Shown here: positions 35,217 through 46,345 of the stretch, in pieces
Layout: the number at the start of each line of letters is the position of its first letter
How positions within the stretch are numbered: position 1 is the first letter of the stretch
Origin: Manihot esculenta
Lineage: Eukaryota; Streptophyta; Magnoliopsida; Malpighiales; Euphorbiaceae
Direction of reading: 5' to 3'
Assembly: GCF_001659605.2 (NCBI RefSeq)
Contig: NC_035170.2
Span: forward strand, 2,914,001-2,978,000
DNA: 64,000 bases
The notes under the pieces: model-generated
Database searches by the model: none
Told to the model about the DNA's origin: nothing
What the model saw: the letters and a program-made list of their open reading frames with translations, nothing else
Position numbers and translations under genes: made by a program

Positions 35217-35835
35217 AATATAATATGAATTATTATACTATATTATAATTTAATTAAAAAAATTATATTAATAATTTCAAAAAAAATTATATTAATATAA
35301 CAAATTAAATCCTAAATCTTATTAATTAATATATAATAAATAAAACTATATAATGTTTTTTCCTCTCGTAACTTTTATTTATTTTGTTTTTTTATATATA
35401 TTAAAAAATATAATTTTTTATTAATTTTTTAATTATATCATTTTAAATACACTAAAATTTATTAAATACTAAAAGATATTTTAGAAGGTTTCTTGAAAAT
35501 AAAATAAATAAAATAAAATTATAATAGTTAATTTATATATTATTGAAATTTAAAAAATAAAAATAAATAATAATTTTAAAAAAAGATGGATAAAAATTAT
35601 GGAATGGAGAGAGTATTTAATTTATTAATATATATTTTAGATATTTATATTTTTTATATTATAATAAAATAATAAATATTTAGTAATTAATTAAAATTAG
35701 TATTAATAAAAAAATAATTTAAATTTTAGTAATTAGTTAAATTTAATTATTTATGATAATAATATTAAATTATCATCTATATATATAATAACTTCATTAC
35801 AATTTCTTGTCCTTTTCAATTTTAATATATTACAA

Positions 35836-35888
<53 letters not shown>

Positions 35889-36632
35889 TATATACTTTGT
35901 TCATTTAAAATTTCTATACGATAACTAAAAATCTATTAAATCATTTAAATTGTGTAAAAAAAGTATTAATTTTACTAAATTACCTTTATCTCATATTATT
36001 ATTCAAATTTGGATAATTATCTCTATATTAATCAATTAATAAAAAAATTGACATAATTAAGAAAAATAAATAATAAGATAAATTATAAAATATATAAGCA
36101 GAGAGAAAGAGTAAATCATAATATAGTTTAATAAATTGTAAAAATATTTATTATTTTTAATAGAGATTAAGGTAAAATTGGAATAAGTTAATTGATAATC
36201 TTTAAAGTTTTTAAAGTTACAAATAATTTCAAAAAGTCAATTTTTTAAAAGTGAGAACTAAAAATACACTTAATAATAATAAGTATATTTAATATAAAAT
36301 TCACTATCATTAAAATTAAATTTAATAATAATTAAAATTGCTTTCAAAAAAAAATAATAATTAAATTGAATTTTTATAACTAGATTTGTGTAGTCCTATT
36401 TATGGTTCATATGAATAGACCGACCGATAAATTTCAACCAGACCGTCCGGTTTAGCGGTCGAAGTAAACCGGTCGTTTACCTGCTACCATGGTCTATGTC
36501 CTGGTCTGTTTGTTAACTCGTTATCAGCGAGTTCAAAAAGAACATTTCCTGCTAAAAGCTTCCTGGCCCCAAAACCTCCCCTCTAATTCTTTCACCAGTA
36601 CGTGAGAGAAGAAGACCTAACGGAGGGAGAAA
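35217..36632. other. Intergenic, AT-rich; promoter side of ARP5
   Basis: Very AT-rich up to about 36400, with an (ATT)n microsatellite at 35837-35890. From about 36400 composition changes. GACCGTCCGGTTTAGCGGTC and AAACCGGTCG form a GC-rich motif cluster roughly 170-200 bp before the ARP5 ATG. No other gene was seen. Confidence 0.6.
35837..35890. repeat. (ATT)n microsatellite
   Basis: Uninterrupted ATT/TTA repeats of about 13 units followed by two ATC-interrupted units. Confidence 0.9.
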
Positions 36633-39600
36633 ATGCCTTTCATATCTCAGTTTCATCGACAATCTGATTACAATTACTTCTCTTCTGCTACTCCCATCGT
36701 TATCGATAATGGCGCCTCCTATTTCCGCATCGGGTAACCCCTGATTCCAAAACCTAAACACTAATTGTTACTCCCACTCATGCACCGCCTCTTTTTTTTT
36801 TTTTGGAATAATTGGTTAAAATTTTTTCGTGATTAATTGAGCAGATGGGCAGGAGAAAATGATCCAAGAGTTATTTTCCGCAACATTGTTCAGCGTCCTC
36901 GCCACAAATCCACTGGTAACTTTACTTCTTTCTCTTTTTTGCCTAAATAGTTTATGTCCATTTGTTTGGTGAGAAACAGTGGATAGTAGTGCAATTTTAC
37001 TCCCTGCTTAGCATTCCATTTCCAATCGAGATAGAGTTTTGTGTAAAAGGTTTATTTATTAGGGATTTGCTTTTTATCCTAAAATACTTATATTTCAGTT
37101 ATTTGTTCCTTGTGATGTTTAGGGGAAACTGTGACTATTGTTGGTGACCATGATCCTGCATTGTTGAAATACTTTGACTGCACTCGCTCGGGGCCTCGTT
37201 CTGCTTTTGATAGTAATGTTGTTTATCAATTCGAGATAATGGAATATGTGAGTTTGATTCCATTTAGTTATCAATATAACGAATTGTGGATTATCTAGTT
37301 CAGTGCACCAAATTTAGTGGGTTTTAAACCAACGGCAAGCTTAGAAAGTTGACTTAGGACTTGAGTTGCTGATTGATTTGTATAGATATGTTGAAAATGG
37401 GGGTTTTTATTTATTTATCCTTTAATTTTGTAGATTCTTGACTTTGGATTTGATAGGCTGGGAGCAAATGGATCACAGGTACAGTGAAACTTTGTTTAAA
37501 TAGAGAAAATTGGTATTTTAGTCTTCAACCATGGAATGGTTATGTTATGAGCTCAAATTGGCCTGTTGAGTAATATCCTCTCTGCTTCAGCCTCTAATGA
37601 TCTTTTAAGTCATCTAAACTCACATTGGATGGTAATATGGTGGGCTGTTTATATAATTTAATCAAATCAAGCTATAATCTACATTATACTTCTGTATCAT
37701 TTGCTTATAAAGTTTGCTGTTTGCATACATAATATGTTTGGAAGGGTGATTGGAGGCATTACATTTCAAATGGTATGGATGGTTTATCAGACAGTTGTTA
37801 ACTTGTCATTCACCTTTTTAGTTGTGAATTCGAACAAGTTGGACTTAGTTTACCATATGCAGTAACTTCTTGGAAATTGAGATCACATGGGAAGAATGCA
37901 ACATTAATTTGGTGTGGGCAGCATTATGATCTTTCATAGTGTTATATTGCTGCATGTAATTCGTGTGGGCAGCTTTTGTAGTTGCTTTTTTTCAGACCAA
38001 GAATTAGCATTAATTAGTAACATCCATAGCGGTTAATACTGTACAGTTTTTTATTTGTTATCTTCACAAACTCCATTGTTTCACTTTTCATGTTAGTCTA
38101 TATCAGCTTTGAGGTTGGCTGATAGGTTCATAAGTCATTTTTTTCTTGATTTTATTGTTCATTTGAGGGCAGGACAGATTGATCATCCTATCCTTATCAC
38201 AGAATGCGTATGCAACCCAGTTCAATCACGCAGTAAGATGGCAGAGCTTCTTTTTGAAACTTATGGAGTTCCATCAGTAGGTACAGATTTTATGTCAGTT
38301 TTTGGCAAATTTCTTCTGGTGGGCAAGTCTTTTTGTTTCTGTTGTATGTTTGTGGCTCTTGTAATGGAACTGTATTTTATTCCTCCTTTTCAGCATTCGG
38401 AGTAGATGCTGCATTCAGCTATAAGTATAATCAACGACGTGGGATTTGTAATAAAGATGGGCTGGCTATTTGCCCAGGTTTTACAACAACTCATGTTATT
38501 CCGGTAGGTATTCATAACCTTGGTAACTCAGGTCAAAAGTAGAAATTGTATTTCCAAAAGCAGGTGACCTTTATTTGTTCGTGTCCATGTCTGTGTTTTT
38601 GAGTGCATGCAATAGCTTCACAATGTTGCAATTGCTAAAAGTTATGAAGTAAGCTGACTATTTTGTACCCGGAATTTGCTAAGGTATTGGCCTGATAATT
38701 TGAAATAGAAGGATTTAAATTTGAGTTTTTATGTCAAATTGCACACTAAGTTTGGACCTTTGAAGTAGATAATGAAAACCTACTTCAACCAGTGTTGTCA
38801 AAGGCAAGCCAGGAACTCACCTAAGTGCTTGGAGAAGGTGAGGTGCAGGCAAGGTTGCTTAAGCTGGGCATTGCCCATGTGAGTACATGGCAGAGGCACT
38901 TAGCATTAGGCGCTCAGGGTGCTTTCCTATAGTTTATTCTTATTTCTATTTTCTGCCACTGTTAAAATTCACTTCTACATCATAGGGTTGAGGGGGGTAA
39001 ATGTTGCTGATAATGTAAGTGGTAGCTTCTCAGTCTCTCTCTCTCTCTCTCTCTCTCTTACACATTTTTGCTTGCAGTATTTGCATTATTTCTCTAGCAT
39101 GTCTGCACCTGTGCTTGTTTTTGGATTTTATGTTGATGCAGATTGAAACAGTTCATTGCCACAAACATTTTTTTTCTTCAGATGTTTTTTTAAAGTTAAA
39201 CATATTTATGTTTGTTAATATAATACCCACTTTCCAAATTTATTTGATTTTCAGGCTCAATGCTTAAACCAATTGCAGGTTTCTTCTGTTGATAAGAAAT
39301 TACGAGTAGAATAGGTGTATTTCCATTACTTTAGGTTGATGCTGCCTCTGTTTTGATTCTCAGTTTATTGATGGAGAACCTGTTTACAAAGGATGCTGCC
39401 GAACTAACATTGGTGGATACCATGTTACCGATTATCTAAAGCAACTTCTTTCACTTAAATATCCACATCATATGTGAGTTTATATTCAGCTGGGCTGTGC
39501 TTCAGTCGTGTTAAGTTTAGATTGTAACACTTCCTTTTGTTTTCATATGTTCAAATAGGGCTAGATTCACATGGGAAAAGGTTGAAGACTTGAAAATGGA

Positions 39601-42343
39601 GCACTGTTATATTGCACCTGATTATGCTTCAGAAGCTCGTTTATTTCAGGTAACAAGCTTGGGTTTTATATGCTTATGCTCTTTCCTTATCTCCAAATGT
39701 TAACAGTTGCGATAATGTTATGTGGCAGAAAGGGACCAAGGAGGCTGAAGATAAAACTAGGTGTTGGCAGCTCCCATGGGTTCCACCACCAGTAGAGGAA
39801 CCTCCATCAGAAGAAGAAATTGCCAGAAAGGCAGCCATAAAGGAGAGACAAGGTCAGCGGTTACGAGAAATGGCTGAAGCAAAGAGGTCATCCAGGATAA
39901 ATGAACTAGAAAATCAGTTGCGTGGTATGGAATTTCTTTTGCAGCAGCTAGAGCAAGTGGAAGAAGATGAAATTCCATCATTCTTGAAAGATACTGGTTA
40001 TGTTTCCAAGCAGGAAATAGAATCCTCACTTGTGAAAGTAACACAGTCCTTACGTAAAGCAAAAGGAGAACCAAAGGCTGAACAAACTGAAGTTGAAGAG
40101 AAAAGTGATTCTTCCATGAATGAAAAATTTCCACTTGTAAATATTCCTGACAACATGCTAACCCCAGAGCAGGTATGCCAATTTGTACAATTTTACTGAT
40201 CATATCCATTTGTCTTGCTATTTTGAAGTTGCTCTTTATTTTGTTTAAGAGCGTAGGTAAAAAACCATTAATCATTTAAGCTACATCATTTCTTGATGCA
40301 CTACTGTTGGTCAACTCAACAATGGCCAGTAGATTCAATTTTCTGGTGCAATGCTGTTGCTTTTTGTATTACTAATAGCATTATTCACTCGTGATACCTA
40401 TTACAGCTCAAGGAAAAGAAGAGACAGCTGTTCCTTAAAACCACATCTGATGGCCGGCAGCGAGCCAAACAGAAACGTCAAGAAGAAGAATTAGAACGAG
40501 AGAGAAGGAATCAACTGGATGAAGAAAAGCGCTTGTAAATTCATAACTTCCTTTTCTTTACTCTTTTTTCTTTTCTTTTGGGGAGATAGTTTTGAGCCAT
40601 ACTCAAACTGAGCCCTTAAGCATATGGACTTGACAAGTTTTGGGAGCCCAAACTCAAACTTTCCTTGGCTTTACTTTGTTTTCTTTCAGCCTTTTGATCT
40701 CTGTTTTTACCCTGGAGGACGTGAATCCACAAGATGAACTATATTTTGTCTTTAACCAATTTGTTTAACTAATTCTAGGTATTTATCATTTAGTACACGT
40801 GTGTCAGGGCCGTATACTTGCGGGCCTGCATTGGAAGACTCTCTTTCATTGAGAAGGCTTGTGGTCTGGCAATACCTTGTCTATTTATTACAGAAGACCT
40901 TCTATGGTGAAGATCTCACAACTTGAGACAATTGAGATTTTTTTTAATCAAATATATTTTTTAATATCAAACTTTAATAGCCTAAAATTGGTTACTAATT
41001 GTCTTCTAGAAATTTATTGTAAACAGCTGCTTTTGAAAATGAGCACTAGCAAGCTAGTTCATCAACATGATCAAGGAAAATCTTGTTTTCAAAGTTGGAT
41101 TTGTTTAATAGTTGCGTTCAAACTTGTTTGTTAATTTCATCAATGAATATTAGATGAGTTTTTAGTTTTTAGTGAGCATGTTTATGAGCTGTTTACTAAG
41201 CACACTGATTTATTTCTACAAGCTTCTTCCTTATTCTTGACAATTATTTTGAATGATTTGAAATATGTTTTACCATTCAAAGACATTAATGGAATCCCAT
41301 TAATGGATTAGCTAACTTATCCATTTTTATTTATTTGTTTATAATTTTGCTGCTTCTAATGCAGAGAGAACCCAGAACTTTATTTAGAGCAGATGCATAT
41401 TAAATACAAGGAACTTTCTGAGAAAGTTGAGCAGCGAAAGCGACTCAAAACAAATGGGAACCACTCAAATGGAAATAATGTGTCTGGTGGTGTTGGCCGT
41501 GGTGAGAGATTAAATGCTGCCCAAAGAGAGAGGATGCGACTCTTAACAACAGCTGCCTTTGATCGGGGAAAGGGTGAGGATACCTTTGGTGCCAAGGACG
41601 AAGATTGGCAACTTTACAAACTCATGAGCAAAGACAATGATGATGATGATGACGATGGGCTAGATGAAGATGAAGTAGAGCTTGCCCATGTTTCTTCTAG
41701 GCTTCAGGTCAGTTTACTGAGTCCTGTGCATCAGTATCCTCCATTATTTTGATCACTCTTTTTATTGCACCATGTGTTCTTTGTTGTTTTATTTTATTTT
41801 TTCCTTAGGAACTTGAATCATCTTTCTTTTCTGCAGGAAATAGACCCTACATTTGCCCCCAAACCTGATGCAGGTCCATCACAACCTGCTCCTGAGGTAC
41901 CACGGTTACGTCCATTGACCAAGGAGGATTTCCAAATTTTGATTGGGGTTGAAAGGTTCAGATGCCCTGAAATTCTGTTTCATCCGAACCTTGTTGGGAT
42001 CGATCAGGCAGGGCTAGATGAGATGACTGGTGTCTCAATGAGGAGATTATCACCCAAGGACCAAGATTTGCAGGAGAGACTGACCAGTTCAATCCTTTTG
42101 ACTGGTGGGAGTTGCCTTTACCCTGGCTTGTCCGAGCGCTTGGAAGCTGGTGTCCGAATGATTCGGCCATCCGGGTCACCTATAAAGGTGGTGAGAGCAT
42201 TGGATCCAGTTCTTGATGCATGGCGCGGGGCTTCTACCTATGCTGCTGCATTGCAATTCCCACGGCAGACATTTAGTAGGATGGATTATTATGAGAAGGG
42301 TGAAGATTGGCTTCGCAGATACCAATTTTGCTACACACTGTAA
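36633..42343 (+). CDS. ARP5: Actin-related protein 5, INO80 chromatin-remodelling subunit
   Basis: Twelve coding exons: 36633-36733, 36845-36915, 37123-37247, 37434-37478, 38178-38280, 38394-38503, 39364-39473, 39559-39649, 39729-40172, 40407-40534, 41365-41707, 41837-42343. All introns are GT-AG and join in frame to 725 aa, close to the plant ARP5 length. The N-terminal actin half shows PIVIDNGASYFRIGWAGE (about residues 21-38), ILITECVCNP and FGVDAAFSY. Residues about 253-560 form the large charged, coiled-coil-rich insertion diagnostic of ARP5, with an Asp run near 530. The C-terminal half has LLTGGSCLYPGL and ends YQFCYTL. ARP5 works in the nucleus with Ies6 in the INO80 complex, supporting nucleosome sliding, DNA repair and transcription (family knowledge). 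It converges on the methyltransferase gene with about 730 bp between stop codons. Confidence 0.97.
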
Positions 42344-43072
42344 TTGTATTGTCACACTGTAACACAATTCTGAATGATTTGAGGTGGCACTAGACGGATC
42401 TGACTTTGAAACACATGATTGGACATGAGTTAGACGAATTTAATTGCTGTTTATATCATTTTAAAGACGATATATGCAGGCTATAAACATGGTTTAGCTA
42501 GCTCTAAATTTTCTCAGATGGGAACTGGGAGTAGTTTTCAAGTTTCAGTATAAATATCTGGTTACCCGAGTCAGTGTATTTTTTTTTTTGCTTCCCTTTT
42601 TCTCTTCTCTCTGGGCCTTTAATGGAAAATCAAGTTTTGTTATTGCTTGTAGTCGAGAGTGATTTTGGCTTGCAGCCTTCGGTTTTAGATTCTTCCAAAT
42701 AGAAAACGCGAAATTTAAAATACTCTTTCATCAAACCAATAATTTTTTTTTTAAAAAAATATTGATATGACCAGATAGGCCAAAAAGTGAAAGGCATGCA
42801 GCTAGAAGATCTCCAATATGTTGAAAATTTTAAACTAATACAAACTTTAAAAAAAATTAAATTCATTTTAATTTTTGATTCGGTAGGCGGAGGCCTCTAT
42901 GAATTACATTGTGTTAACGTGAAGCTTGAAACTATGCATAAAATACTGGGAATTTGACACCATGAAGTTCGTTTATTTCTAGGACAATGATTTCTTACCA
43001 AATGCCATGAATGTAACCTTGCAATATCATTATGTTTATGTCAAACAATGACCTTAACAAAATTGAATGTAT

Positions 43073-44759
43073 TCACAACTTTAAACCTTGGCAAATCAAA
43101 TAAATCTCTCTTGATGAGGATCTTGTAGCCTTCGGCCTCAACCACGAGACCTTTCTGAACAGCGGCTTGCAAATACGGCTAAATTCTACAAAGCAAGAAC
43201 CAAAATGTAAGTCGGAAACACATTGTAAGACACAGTAATGGTTATCAACATAAAAGTTAATCCCACCTTGGATATCCTCACTCTCTAGAAGCTTAACTAA
43301 TAGGTGGCCCCCTGCTTGCAATATGCCATTATCATCTGCACCGCAAGCTGAATCTGACAGCTCGTTCGGTTCAGTATCACCACCAGCATAAGCTGAGGCT
43401 GCCCCACCAACAGCCAGATCTACAGCTTGCATCCCTAATTCCACAGACAAAGCTGCATCTTTAGTCGTGATTCCAGAAACTGGGGGACACATATCTGAGA
43501 GTATCACTGAAAACCCTTCATGCTGCAGAATACACACCAAAACCAAAAATGTGAGATCCCCTAAAATGTTTCGCCTATGGCTGCAGTTTCAAGTTGAAAA
43601 CTTGGAGCAACAACAAAGGGGAAAAAGGAAAAAAAAAAAGAAGAATTGGCACATAAGCAACACCATTCACACTTGAATTGTATATTTTATATACATATTC
43701 TGGCACCAAACTATATTACGCATACAATTAGGCATCTCAATGAAGAAATTTAAGTGTATCGATTCCATAATAGAGCAGACAAAATTTTAAATTGACAAAT
43801 TACGGGATTCTTACTAAATGAGACCGATCTGACTCATAAAGATGAGTTGAATTTGCTGAATACTGACATTTAGAATATATCTTGAAAAACATGAGTTCTA
43901 CATAGACTAGTAAATTATTGAATCTTAATCTTTTAGAAGCTTAGGATCTTACACATTATATGTTAAGCATATAACTTGATGAGTTTCCATTAACATAGGT
44001 TACATATAGATCAGATTAAATTAATCTGCCTAAATAGTTACAATCACTTCAAGCTGCAACCTTATTGATCAATTAAATAGCAAAAAGACTTATCAAATTC
44101 ACTTGAATGATCCCAGTAATGAAACAATGAATACTTCAAATGATACCTGAGGAGAAAGCGCTTTAACTTGATGTTTGGGGAGGTTCATTACATCAGCACA
44201 AAAAGTTTTAACTCTGGCATCACAATGCAGAGAAGGAACCTTCACCTTCTGCTCTGCATAACCCACAATTTCATACAATCAATCAACCAAAATAATTGAA
44301 CTAGTAATGAAGAACCATCAAGTGAAAAACGCACCTTGACATCAATTCCTACTACAGACCCACCATTCTTTATTGATCCCAAATTCTGGCAAGCAACCTG
44401 AAATGGGATTATTTCATGTTAAAAACCAAGAATCATCTTAAAATTAACAAAAACAAGGTCTTCTTAAAACCTAGAAAAGAAACTGCAAAAACAAAATAAA
44501 AATAGACTTTACCTGGAGCCAAGCACCAGGAGCACAACCAAGGTCAAGAACGGAGGAGCCTGGGGTGATGAGCTTGTATTGTTTTTGTATCTGAAGAAGC
44601 TGTTATTGGCAAGAAGGGAAATTATCAAGCAGAAGAAAACAAAGTGGATAAGAAACTGTAAGGAAATGGTTGGATTTTTACCTTGAAAGCAGAACGAGCA
44701 ACATAACCAAGGCGTTGAGCTTCTCTATAGAAGAAGTCTGGCGCTCCTGCTCCACCCAT
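43073..44759 (-). CDS. FtsJ/RrmJ-type rRNA 2'-O-ribose methyltransferase
   Basis: Six coding exons on the - strand: 44682-44759, 44513-44599, 44335-44397, 44147-44248, 43267-43522, 43073-43185. They give 232 aa. SAM-binding motif I is [13 protein letters not shown] (residues 43-55). The catalytic K-D-K-E tetrad of the family is present as K26 (SAFK), D120 (LSDM), K187 (LLVK) and E222 (REIY), and SGITTKDA follows the Asp. This is the family that methylates the 2'-OH of rRNA, such as bacterial RrmJ on 23S and mitochondrial MRM2. Residues 150-175 are a low-complexity insert ([15 protein letters not shown]). No transit peptide is obvious. Exon 4 must use the second of two AG sites five bases apart, because the first gives a stop. 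AAACCCTAAA at 44769-44778 just upstream is a telo-box common in translation-related promoters. Confidence 0.93.
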
Positions 44760-44768
44760 CTTTCTCTA

Positions 44769-44778
44769 AAACCCTAAA
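44769..44778. promoter_or_regulatory. Telo-box next to the FtsJ gene start
   Basis: AAACCCTAAA lies 10 bp upstream of the ATG (- strand gene). Telo-boxes of this form are frequent in promoters and leaders of ribosomal-protein and other translation genes, which suits an rRNA-modification enzyme. Confidence 0.55.
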
Positions 44779-44896
44779 CAGGGTTTCTGTGAAAGCAGAG
44801 GGGGTGGGTTTTAATTTGCAAGAACTGAACCAAATTTTAAATTAAAAAAAAAAAAAAATTAAAGGGCCAAAGAAAAAGGAAAAAATCAAAGGCTGC

Positions 44897-44971
44897 TTCC
44901 ATTGCCTGGATTTGAACCCGGGTCGCCTGGGTGAAAGCCAGGTATCCTAAACCGGACTAGACGACAATGGA
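44897..44971 (-). tRNA. tRNA-Glu (anticodon UUC)
   Basis: Reading the - strand, the acceptor arms TCCATTG (44971-44965) and CAATGGA (44904-44898) pair perfectly. The anticodon arm is CCTGG-CTTTCAC-CCAGG with anticodon TTC, which reads GAA/GAG as glutamate. The T arm is CCGGG-TTCAAAT-CCAGG, whose central G-A pair is a mismatch, since CCCGG would be expected. The D region GTCTAGTCCGGTTTAGGAT contains the Pol III A box and is slightly long. GGGTTCAAATCC is a good B box. The 75-nt length and the mismatch make it a somewhat diverged copy, but all functional landmarks are kept. No intron. Confidence 0.9.
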
Positions 44972-44999
44972 ATACTGGCTTGTTTTTCTGATTTAACAA

Positions 45000-46345
45000 T
45001 TTTATCAAATTCAACAATTGAATCCTTCAATTCCCAATTTTAGTTCTGGCATGGAAATACTTTCTTATATTTTTATAGTTTATTTTTTAAAATATTAATT
45101 AAAATAAATATTATATTTAAAATTATGGACGAATGGAGTCTTAATTTAATAAATATAAAGCTAATTGTTTTGAAAAATTAAGAAAGTAACTTATTAGTTT
45201 GTAAAAAAAATATTTTATTTCCATAAAATAAAAATATTATTTTTGTGTTTTCAATAATTAGAAAACTTATAAAATATTAACCCTTTCGCTGACTTTTTTT
45301 TAAGTTTCGTATAAATTCATCCTTAAGAGTAAATATAAATAGAAAAATATAGAAATTTAAGTAAATTAAATTATTCTTGATTTATTTGATATTTAATATA
45401 ATAAAAAATTCTATTGATTTAGCTCTTTTTTAAGGGGTTAGGATTAAATTTGATTTTCAGATTTATTTTAGTAAACAATTTAAGTTTAAATTTTATATTT
45501 GACATATTAAATTTTGTGAGTTTAATTTGTTAATGAACTTTCAAATTACTTGTTGAATAGATTCGTAAACCAGCTGCTAATTAAATTTAATGTCACGAAA
45601 AATATAAATTTAAACTTAAATCTTATATAAATTTTTATAAATTAAATTTAAATATTTTAAATTTTAGCTCTGAATAGTTCGGTTATATTCTTATACTTTG
45701 TCAAAATTTAAATTATTAAAATTTAAGAATTTTAAATTAAAACCTATTATTATAGTAAAAATTAAATAGACCCGAACTATTAAATATTAGATTTAACTTG
45801 ATTCGTTTTAGTTTAATAAATAAATGTTTTAAAATTTTAGTTTAATAAATAAATGTTTTATTGATTTTAAATCTTACAGGCATCACAATTTCGTAGGATT
45901 GTAATTTAACAGTCATGTGATGCATACGGTTAAAATTGAATTTTATAGGACTAAATTAAAATATATAGGATTTAATTGACTCTAATTAAAAATTAAAAGT
46001 ATTAATTAATTGTAAATAAAATTAAACTTATTTAAATATCACATTAAAAAACATCAACATTGGTTGCTGGGTGTCCAGATTTTCACACAAGGATAATCTT
46101 ACATCATCTAACATTATAAAAATCAGTCCTATAAAACTTAGAACCTTTTTATTAAGAATTTTGCAAATTTTAATTTAATTAATTTTTTAATAATTTTATT
46201 ATTTAAAATAAAAAATTAATAGAAACTAAATAAATTGAATTAAGTTTTTACAAAATTTTTAATTTAAAATAAAAGGATTATGTAAAATTCTTATTTCTAC
46301 CTTAAATTCATTGATCAGAAACTATCAAAATGGAATGGAGGACAT
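45000..46345. other. AT-rich intergenic, no gene seen
   Basis: No supported ORF. A short near-duplicate (AGTTTAATAAATAAATGTTTTA twice near 45809-45860) is the only structure noted. It may include the 3' flank of the GRAS gene on its right side. Confidence 0.65.

Noticed and set aside
35820..35895. Regular ATT repeats considered as a CRISPR-like or satellite array
   Set aside because: A simple trinucleotide microsatellite without spacers.
37479..38177. Alternative ARP5 exon start at GACAG/ATTGATC versus GGCAG/GACAG
   Set aside because: The upstream AG would add five bases and shift the frame; the downstream AG keeps the conserved IDHPILITE sequence.
39757..40275. 172-codon - strand frame
   Set aside because: Antisense shadow of ARP5 exon 9.
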